DNA from: Climacium dendroides
Taxonomy: Eukaryota; Streptophyta; Bryopsida; Hypnales; Climaciaceae
Length of the DNA: 64,000 nt
Direction: 5' to 3'
Assembly (NCBI GenBank): GCA_950106755.1
Contig: OX467084.1
Coordinates: forward strand, 27,841,213 to 27,905,212
A model generated the notes under the pieces. The model saw nothing but the letters and a program-made list of their open reading frames with translations. It was not told the origin of the DNA and did no database searches. Position numbers and translations under genes: made by a program. Below are positions 56,283-64,000 of the stretch, piece after piece. Each line of letters opens with the position of its first letter. The stretch's first letter is position 1.

Positions 56283-57452
56283 CTACAAAAATTTAATACC
56301 CCAAAAGGACAAAAATGTACCTAAATATTGATAATTTGAGTGACTTAAGGGAGACAGACCACTCCAACTGACCTCGCACAACTTCAGATTGTCGTAAGGT
56401 GACAATCCCAATTCTGGAAGGTTGCGCCGTGCACGTGTTGACAAATTGTATAGCCAGCCACGATCACAATATCGATAATACTCCTCAGAACGTACAAGTA
56501 AGAACCCATTGCAAGCCAGAAGAGACAATTCATAATCCTCCTCTGGAGAGTCATAGATGCTCGGGTCACACTCGTGCACTCCCAATTTCACCCAAGCAGT
56601 TGCCTTCATGGGGAGAAACTCTGAAATGCAATACTTTCCTGGAATACTCTCACCATCCAGGGTGAGATTTGGAGGGCCTTCAGGTGCTTCTGTGTGCAGC
56701 ACAAAAAGATGGTCATTTATGAGTTCAATGCAATCTGACTCCACCGTGAGTCCTGGTGCAATATCTGAGAGATTGAAACAATGTAGGTTTCCATCTGCAC
56801 AGTTGGATGCGCATGGACAAAGAGTATGCGAAGTCTCCCATCCATTAATGCGTCCTTCTCTTGATTCCACCACGGACCACCCATTGATGTGGGTGTCGTA
56901 GACTTGAGCAGAGAGACCGTTGGCACCAGATTCCATGTAGGCCACAACATGTAGTTTATACTCTTTTGTTTTCCTGTCCATAGTGAGCTGCACCATCTTC
57001 ACCCGAACATCAGATTCTGCAACCCCCATGTTCAGTAGAGGAGGGAGTTTCATCTTCCTTTGGGTTAAAGGATTCACAATTTGAAAATGCCTCTCAGCAT
57101 TCTGCCATTGCCATAGAATGCAAAATAGTCCACCACAGCTGCAGAAGTGTTGAAAAAAAGGAAGATAATCCGTATAATTTTCAAAGACATGCCATTGGTC
57201 TGCTTGCACGTCGTAGAGGCTAACAGAGATCAAACTCTCTGTATCCCAAGACATGAGAGCAAACATTTTGAGATGAGTTGTTGCATCCAAGACCCGGTTG
57301 AATTCTGAGTTTTTGCAATCAATATTCCACTTCCATTCCTTCAAAACAATTGATTAAAGAGCATGACCAATTCCAACTACATGAAGACGAGCAAACACAA
57401 GGTGCAAGAGCTCCTTTAGCAAAGTTTCCCAAAGAGTAGGTTCCAAGGTCAT
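56283..57452 (-). pseudogene. F-box/kelch-type gene with a stop inside the F-box
   Basis: From the ATG at 57452 the frame gives an F-box core: Leu-Leu-Lys-Glu-Leu-Leu with Val-Phe-Ala-Arg-Leu, then after the stop Val-Leu-Lys-Glu-Trp and Ser-Glu-Phe-Asn-Arg-Val. A TAA (57354-57356, codon 33) interrupts it. The remaining 353 codons to 56283 are fully open. They contain the repeated aromatic and Pro-rich strands of plant F-box/kelch-associated domains (Tyr-Asp-Val-Gln-Ala-Asp-Gln-Trp; Val-Asn-Pro-Leu-Thr-Gln-Arg-Lys-Met-Lys-Leu-Pro-Pro; Val-Tyr-Asp-Thr-His-Ile-Asn-Gly-Trp). Such proteins bring targets to SCF ubiquitin ligases through SKP1, which binds the F-box. With the stop, a shortened protein from Met at about codon 63 or 67 would lack the F-box. 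One stop in an otherwise clean frame suggests a young pseudogene, an allele, or a sequence error. Confidence 0.7.
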
Positions 57453-57481
57453 GGCCGAGACCTTCAGCGTACCTAGATAGC

Positions 57482-57971
57482 ATGTTGAATTTCAATGATC
57501 CCATTATTAGTTCATTGATTTATCACCCCAAACATCAAAACAACATTGAACTAAAAAGCATTGTTTCTAGCTTTCTAAAAACCCTATGCAACAACAAATT
57601 GAAGTTAGAAGTTGCCGAAATATTATTACATTGTGTATCTAAACTGCAAATCCTTAATGATGAAGAGGTGTTGAATGGAAAATCCTTAGCTAGTAATGTA
57701 TCAACAACTCAACCCTCAAGCCAATTTGAAAGCCTTTAAGATTGGTGTTTATTTTGAGAAGATATGTCAAAGTGATGATCAAAAAGCCCCAAAACTACTA
57801 GATGGCTATGGTCTATTTTTGAGTTGCAAAAATAATTGGATTTTTTTGGCAACCAAGCTCATTGGATATGGGATAGAAAGACAATCATTTCGTGTAGAAG
57901 TAAAATCAATGGTGATGAACCATAAATGTGTACTAATTTGGCAAGATGTCGAATCTCATGAAAACACTTAA
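57482..57971 (+). pseudogene. Coding-looking fragment in two frames, unknown
   Basis: Two consecutive plus-strand frames (57482-57739 from an ATG, and 57696-57971) overlap and both read like real protein. The first has a Leu/Ile-rich helical segment with Leu-Lys-Leu-Glu-Val-Ala-Glu-Ile-Leu-Leu. The second has Asp-Gly-Tyr-Gly-Leu-Phe-Leu-Ser-Cys-Lys followed by Trp-Ile-Phe-Leu and ends with Val-Leu-Ile-Trp-Gln-Asp-Val-Glu. A single frameshift near 57715 would join them. It begins 30 bases from the F-box gene start and points away from it. The family is not recognised; it could be an old gene fragment carried by a transposon. Confidence 0.25.
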
Positions 57972-59184
57972 AACCCCTTAAACCAACATTATTGTCTCTA
58001 TCAAAAAATTTATAAAATCTATTGGTCTTGAGGTAGTTGGAAAACCAAAATGGTCTTAAAATTGAATTTTTAAAGGAAAACAAAGTGTTTTAATTAGGCT
58101 ATACCCAAATATGAATTGTATGCTTTGACAATTTATTAAACATTTGGTATGAAGTAATGACGTTATTTAAGCATGACTCTAAATTCTAATTATTAAAGTC
58201 AAATTCATGATAATAATAGTAAATTCCACTTATTTTAGAATTATTAGAATTTGCGATGCACACTTATATGGTAGGCAACAATATTTCAAACAAAATTAGT
58301 ATACTATGGTCTATGTTATTTTCATACTATCACAAATAGTGTAATGTTCATTCCAACTTTCAACTCATTTTTTTTTATCTTCATTCAAATTTTATCCATT
58401 ATCATTTGCCGCATCCAAGTTTGCTCATGATTTGTTCAATTGTTCACTATTCACTATCATAAATTGCACATGATTTTAATATCCAACATTGGATCTAAAG
58501 TTGTTGGGCATCAACCTTTGGATGTAGGTCATTTATTTCATCCATTTACTTGGATGGATGAAGAAGATGATGAATGAAGGTAGACAAAATTTGGTGGATG
58601 AAAAAAAAACGAATATGAATTTTTCATATTAAATGAAATTAGCAACATTACAAAACATCCAATGTAAAGACAAAAAAGGTGCATTCATTTGATATGGATG
58701 CAAGTGATGTAAATTGTTTGCATTGTAATGTATACATATTGGCTTCATGTGGAGTTAAAAGAGGCTCTTTGGTTCCAAAGAGCTCTTAGAGAGACCATAA
58801 TTATAAGCATGAATGCTTGAATTAGATTGGTGAAGTTCCAAGTTCACATGCATTTTTATTTAAATTAGTAAAGCCCTTCCAAACACTTCATCCAAATACT
58901 CCTACAAATCAATTGGGTAGTGAAATCATCATACATACCACATTCACAAGGGGTCCCTAAGAGCTTTCTTGGTTCCAAAGAGACTTACATGGTTGCTAGC
59001 ATGTGAGCCTAGGATCTTGAACCCATGAGCCTAAGAGCCTAAACTCCAATATTATAGGTACTTATATTGTAGGCACCTTCTATGGTTACAAGATATTTAT
59101 ATTATAGGTGCCTACATTGTAGGTATCTATTATAGACACCTTATATGGTTATAGAATATTTATATTATAGGTATCTGTATTATA
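57972..59184. other. AT-rich intergenic DNA
   Basis: No gene is supported. TATTATAGGTACTTATATTGTAGG-like units recur at about 59045-59180, forming a degenerate short tandem array next to the Stowaway-type copy. Confidence 0.5.
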
Positions 59185-59753
59185 CTTCCTCCATCCCATA
59201 ATGATTTTTCTATTGACCATAATCTTTTGTCCTAAAATGATCTTCATGTTGTACTTTGTGACATTGAAATAGATCAAATTTGGCTTTCAATTGCTTTTCA
59301 GGACTAGCAAAACAACCTTGAATAGGAGTTCCTCCTCCATCCATGCATTCATCAATTGAAGGACAAATGAAATTATTAGAGGGCTTAATCAACAATGCTT
59401 GTTCTTATTTTTTTGCATTTCTTTGAATATTTTCCAATTGAAGGAGATGAAGATTTTGGAGGCAAAATAGAGGTTCAAACATAGTCTTGGACATGTATAT
59501 AATGCCCATGAAATGAAAACTTCACACTCAACAATTAAATGTCCATTGATGCTCTTTTGAAAATGCTCCCGAAATTCCACTTTTTAATACTTCAAAATTA
59601 CACTTTGAAAAGGGCTCTAAAGCTCAAAGTTTCTTAAATGCCAAGTGTGCTTTGAATTCTACTTACAATGTAAAACACATTTTTAAAACATTATTTTTAG
59701 CCTTAATTTGGAACATTTTGTCCAATAAGAAGATCATTTTGGGACAGAGGTAG
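59185..59753 (+). mobile_element. Stowaway-type element, copy 2 (569 bp)
   Basis: The ends CTTCCTCCATCCC and GGGACAGAGGTAG are flanked by TA (59183-59184, 59754-59755). It is collinear with the copy at 35282-35854 from the CCTAAAATGATCTTCATGTT block through TCCATGCATTCATCAA to AAGAAGATCATTTTGGGACA. Two differences in the left tip show some decay. Confidence 0.85.
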
Positions 59754-59944
59754 TAGTTGTTTATAAGTTAATGGAGGTTATAGGTACCTATGAAGTATCT
59801 TCATAAAATAGGAGGACTTTCATCCAAGCACTAATGAGAAAAAAACATGAATTTTAATGTCAAATTGAATGAGATTTAGCAAGGATTTAGCCCTATATTC
59901 AACTTGTTTGGAATTTTTTTTGCAATGTTGTTTTCCTAATATAT

Positions 59945-60310
59945 GATATAAACACCCATTCTTGTCCTTGTATCCATTTATGTATCCTAGGTTTCTTTTA
60001 AATTGTCCCTAGACTTGAATTGAATTGTCTTGAAAAGTGTCATTAAATTGTCCCCATCCTTAACTATGATTGGTTGATTATAGATTTTTTGAGATTTTGG
60101 TTTTAAACCCCCCTATGTGATAGTTTCAATGTTTTAAGAATTGGAGTTTCTACTTTGAAAATTCATAGAAATTACATGCCATATCCCAAAAAAATCTTTT
60201 TTTTAAATTCATGATTTTCAATTGCTAATACTATAAAAATATCATTTTTAGGAATAGGTAACTCCAACAAAGTTTAATTGCTTATTTTGACGTTTTTGGG
60301 TACTTCCACT
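59945..60310 (-). mobile_element. AGGTA family A MITE, decayed tips, at the copia truncation
   Basis: The interior order matches the copies at 32628 and 33005 (ACACCCATTCTTGTCCTTGT, then TATGTGATAGTTTCAATG, then ATTCATGATTTTCAATTGC). The right tip is GGGTACTTCCACTA instead of GGGTGTTTCTACCTTA. It forms the boundary where the copia reading frame stops. Confidence 0.65.
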
Positions 60311-62290
60311 ATACATGAATTATAGAAAGGCAAATTTTTCATGTATTTTAAATATATGTCTTTGGCCATGTGATTATTAATCAAGTATTGCAATCTCTTA
60401 AGATTAATGTGTCCAAGGCAATTATGCCATTGAAACACTAATTGTTCAATTATAGTAGTCACCAATGCAATCGATTTCATTTGGATTTTGGATGTCAAAC
60501 TATTGTAATAGATAAGAATAACCATGGGTATACAAATTATCCTAATTAATAGAAAACATTGTAATTATTTGATTTTTGAAATTGTATGAGCTTGCTTTAT
60601 TCTTTTTAATTAGAAATTTATCACTTCAACTAGTTGTTGAGATGAGAAAAAATTGCATTTTATATTAGAAGCATGGTAAATTTTAGAAGTTATTTTATCA
60701 TGTTTGTTTGGATAGACAATGGTTATTTTACCAATGCCTTGGATTTTATGGGTAGAACCATTAATTGTGTGTGCAAATTGGCCTTTAGAAAGTAGAGGTT
60801 AAGTCCAAAAGTTCTTTCATTATGTGCCATATATTTTGTATTACTAGATTTGACAATTTAAATATTTAAGGGAGTTATTTATACATTTAAGGCCACAATA
60901 TAGAATAATTGTTTATTGCATCATTGGGAATTAAATTGACTTTTATTATTTTCACCATAAATTTGTTTACCACAACCTTTTTCATTCTGAATAGGTTTAC
61001 CACAATAAGAACAAAAATAATTAGTTGAATTATTAAATTTATTTAAATTGAATGTACTTCTTGATTAGTTTGTATTAAACTTGTTATTATCAAGTTTGTT
61101 TAAAAATGGGGTTATGGACCAAAACAAGGTCTATTTTCTTGGTAGTTCCTATTATCATGTCTATTTTGATATTGGTAATTAGGATTTTATTGAAAATTAG
61201 ATATCCTAAGTTTTCAAGCAAAGGCAAAATTGAGGTGAATGTACTATTTGTATCATATAGACTTTTTAGCATAGTTTCTTCTAGTATCATGTAAGCTATT
61301 AGAGTTTGAAGAACAAGGGTTTGACTTAAGATTGAAACTAAAAAGTTTCAAAAGCTAAGGGACATGTGATACATCAAGGCAATAACAACATTCTCATCAT
61401 TCAACGGAACGTCAACGGTTGAGAGTTGATGTAGAAGGGATTGGAAAGTATAGATGTGTTATTATTACACTTTCTTGTTCCTTCATTTATAATGTCATAA
61501 GCCTTTCTTTCAAGTGCACTTAATTCTACTACAATAAACCACGTGCAAACAAGTGATTTCTAATAAACTATAATTTTAACTTCAAATTTTGAGCATTGTT
61601 TACTAATGACTAAAGGATTCTACTCCCAAAATTTCAAACTCAAATAAAATATGGAATGATTTCTAGAAGAGGTTAAAAATGCACTAAAATGGCATGTTTT
61701 TTTAACTCAAATATTTTTAGAGAACATATTTAGATGTTCATTGCATCAATATTTAACTCAAAATGAACTTTCAATAGAGAGTTATTTTTAGGATTTTTTT
61801 GTTCATTTTTTAGACAATTTTTTCTTATATAATAGAGGAATGTGAAAGTTATTTTTTAATTTTACAATGTATCTTTTTACTTCAAAAATTTGTAACTAAT
61901 TATTATTAACAAATAAAAATATCAATAATTCAAAACATAAACTTTCAAAGTAGAAAAATCTATTCATATTTTTTTCATTTAATTTTATTTAAGATTCAAA
62001 AAGTATATTGGGGTCAAAAGTTTTGTTTGCATACTAATATAAAAAAGGGGGAGTGCACCCCCCAGTTTCAAATACATTTTAGTCAGTGAGTCTTGAGCTT
62101 CATTTAATCAACATAATTCTTCCCAATATTCTTTAGAAGTTTCCTTAGATGTGATGTGTGACACTTGATTCAACTCCAAACAATTTGTGATTATAACTTT
62201 AGCTTGTGTGTCTTTGATATCCCATTCTTCCTTACTACCTAGTCCTTTCATAGGGTTATGATTGACTCTACCTTTAGAAGTAGGGGGTGG
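60274..62290 (-). mobile_element. Ty1/copia fragment (gag to integrase leader)
   Basis: On the minus strand, from right to left: a gag domain (Trp-Asp-Ile-Lys-Asp near 62200, Tyr-Trp-Glu-Glu-Leu near 62120), interrupted by the element at 61514-62065, then the rest of gag. Next come a zinc knuckle at about 60973-61014 (Cys-X2-Cys-X4-Gln-X4-Cys, His replaced by Gln), a protease-like segment at about 60810-60870 where the Asp-Ser-Gly triad reads Lys-Ser-Ser, and the GAG-pre-integrase motif (Trp-His-X-X-Leu-Gly-His) at about 60400-60440. The order is that of Ty1/copia. Integrase core, RT and both LTRs are missing. Stops are frequent, so it is dead. Confidence 0.8.
61514..62065 (-). mobile_element. 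552-bp element inserted in copia gag (GGGTGCACT family, copy 2)
   Basis: It is the reverse complement of 29485-30043 over its whole length. The hexamer TTTCAA stands on both sides (61508-61513, 62066-62071). The copia gag frame continues across the site if the element and one hexamer are disregarded. Six bases is an uncommon duplication length; eight with two mismatches is also possible. No transposase is encoded. Confidence 0.8.
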
Positions 62291-62745
62291 TATAGATTGT
62301 ATAAATTTTGAACATATACTAATTTTAATAATTTTTCAATTTTAAGATTAATTGTAAATTGCACTTCCAAATATGATAATAAATTCCGTCAAAATCTGAA
62401 ATAATATTCTAATCATTTAACATTATAAATTCTACTTCATAAAAAGTTTTGAGATTATCTTTTGAAAAAATATAATATAAAGAAAGCTATTTATATGATA
62501 GCTTTTATTAGTTTGTGGAATATAATATATTTTGTGCCACATCACTTCTAATGAAGCTATTTCAATTGTTGGTTCTGGTACTTGCAATTCATGTTGATGT
62601 TCTTCCACTACAATCTCCAACAATTTATAAATATCTTTATAGGAGCATTGCATAGGATTTTTAAAAAAGCATATCAATGAATTATTTTGTAATTGATCTC
62701 TATTACCATCTTAGGATCAAAGGTAAAATATATTAATTAAATTAA

Positions 62746-62785
<40 letters not shown>

Positions 62786-64000
62786 GGTTGTTGTGCTATA
62801 CTTAATATATAAGGACATGATGTTTCAAACTAACATAGGATAACCTTTTATGTAACTATTTAATCTAATGGAGGAAATAAAAATTTCATCCTAACATGAG
62901 TTGCCTCAAAATTCTTATTCTTTAGTATTATTTAGTAGAGTTTCTTGTAGTTTACAAGGTAGCTTCTTCATTTTGCAATATGATTGTGTCTCTTGCTCTA
63001 GATAGATAATTGAATTTAATGTCATAAACACTAATAATTTTTTTTACAACTCATGTTGTAAAAATTTTAAGTTTGAATCTATCTGAATCTTTAAACACCT
63101 CACATGGCCACTCAATTATGGATAGTCACATAAGATTCAATGGACTTGTAAAGTCCAAACCAACTACCACTTTGCTACTTCACACCAAAACTACACCCCT
63201 CAATCTCTCAATGGCTTTTCTTTCCACAATAGTACCCAAACTCCTTTACCAAAACAACAACAAAATTATAAAAATAAATAAAATAAAAACAAAGCAGTGC
63301 ACCTTTAGCGCCTTTCCTTGGCATTGGACTTTATCTTCTTCTCCTCCTCCTTCATCTATCTGTGGGATTCTTTTCAACAAAACAGAACCTCCATGTCATC
63401 TTCCTCAATCAATTCTTACCATGGATCAAAATTGTCTCTAAAAGTTATGCACAAAAATAAGACAATGGAAAATGCCAAGAAAATGGACACTTTGATGTTT
63501 GATTTTTAGAAAATAGTGAACATTAAAATTTAAAAAAATATATTTTTTCCAAACTTGAAGATTCTTTTTCTCAACAATTTTCATCTTTTATTAGAAAAAA
63601 AGTTATATTCTCTACACTTGTGCAAAGGAAGTGCATTTTGAACATATGTGAAAGGTAGAAATTTTACTATTTTTAGAAAAGCTCTTTGTATCTTGTAAAC
63701 TCATGTAATTTTAGTAGAAGTCTTTAAATCCCAACTTTGAGCTTCAATTTTAATTTTGGATCAAAAAATACTAAGCCCCCTCGAAATGGCCAAGATAGAC
63801 ATTTAATTGATGGATGTTTATAATAATTAAATTATATATATATATGCAAAAGATTATTTAATGTCTAAAATTGTCATATGTACCTTCATTTAAATTTTAT
63901 GTAAAATTGACATATGACACAAAAATTAGAAGTACAAGAATGCCTATCTAAAGCCAAGGGGATTAAAAAAGGACAAGTGTTTCTTGCAACATGCATCCAT
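62291..64000. other. AT-rich intergenic DNA
   Basis: A (TA)n microsatellite of about 30 bases lies at 62750-62779. The frame 62432-62677 (-) contains a short stretch (Val-Val-Glu-Glu-His-Gln-His-Glu-Leu-Gln-Val-Pro-Glu-Pro) that may be a copia remnant, but this is uncertain. The frame around 63201-63441 (+), starting Met-Ala-Phe-Leu-Ser-Thr, is unrecognised and low in complexity at its centre. Nothing else is supported. Confidence 0.4.

Noticed and set aside
62748..62780. (TA)n tract as a possible origin or regulatory site
   Set aside because: Simple dinucleotide microsatellite. Nothing around it supports a function.
1..64000. CRISPR arrays, operons or bacterial features
   Set aside because: No direct repeats with regular unique spacers and no gene clustering. 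All recognisable content is plant nuclear.

Overview
The window reads as nuclear DNA of a land plant. It is very AT-rich and packed with plant-type transposable elements: a Ty3/gypsy element with a decayed tRNA-Met-type primer site, a Ty1/copia fragment, CACTA-type ends, Stowaway-type elements and Helitron-like ends. Only a few short islands of higher GC hold genes. The mostly intronless genes and the divergent F-box/kelch-type protein make me lean to a seed-free plant (bryophyte, fern or lycophyte) with a repeat-rich genome, but I cannot fix the species.

Layout. 1-6270: AT-rich intergenic DNA with two long foldback elements (1718-1869, 3515-3774) and a segment bounded by inverted Helitron-like 3' ends (4946-5718). 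6272-14072: a nested transposon cluster. It holds CACTA-like ends, a GC-rich unit with an unrecognised broken ORF, and a minus-strand Ty3/gypsy element (about 7673-13001) carrying a 770-bp CACTA-like insertion with a 3-bp target duplication. 16217-21460: a 5-kb island of gene-like composition without recognisable protein, perhaps a minus-strand transcription unit. 21595-44500: intergenic DNA filled with small inverted-repeat elements. Two groups stand out. One is a set of families whose ends all read AGGTA...TACCT next to TA. The other is a roughly 0.9-1.1 kb family with ends TTAA-CCCCTAAAGG. A GC-rich patch with a G-quadruplex motif and a TATA box lies at 33480-34100.

45000-48100 carries an intact, intronless PAP2-type lipid phosphate phosphatase (46084-46995, +). 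50200-52900 carries an intact polytopic membrane protein (50982-51980, -), whose start-codon region is tandemly duplicated upstream. 55440-57971 carries an F-box/kelch-type gene with an in-frame stop inside the F-box (56283-57452, -), flanked by two coding-looking fragments of unknown origin. 59185-62290 carries a second Stowaway-type copy and a minus-strand Ty1/copia gag-protease fragment split by a 552-bp element.

The three recognisable genes do not form an evident pathway: lipid phosphate turnover, an uncharacterised membrane function, and a probably dead ubiquitin-ligase adaptor. The transposon layering is the best-supported story here. In three places the host element's sequence on both sides of an insertion shows what was interrupted: CACTA-like in gypsy, an element in copia gag, and a TA-element in a relative of itself.
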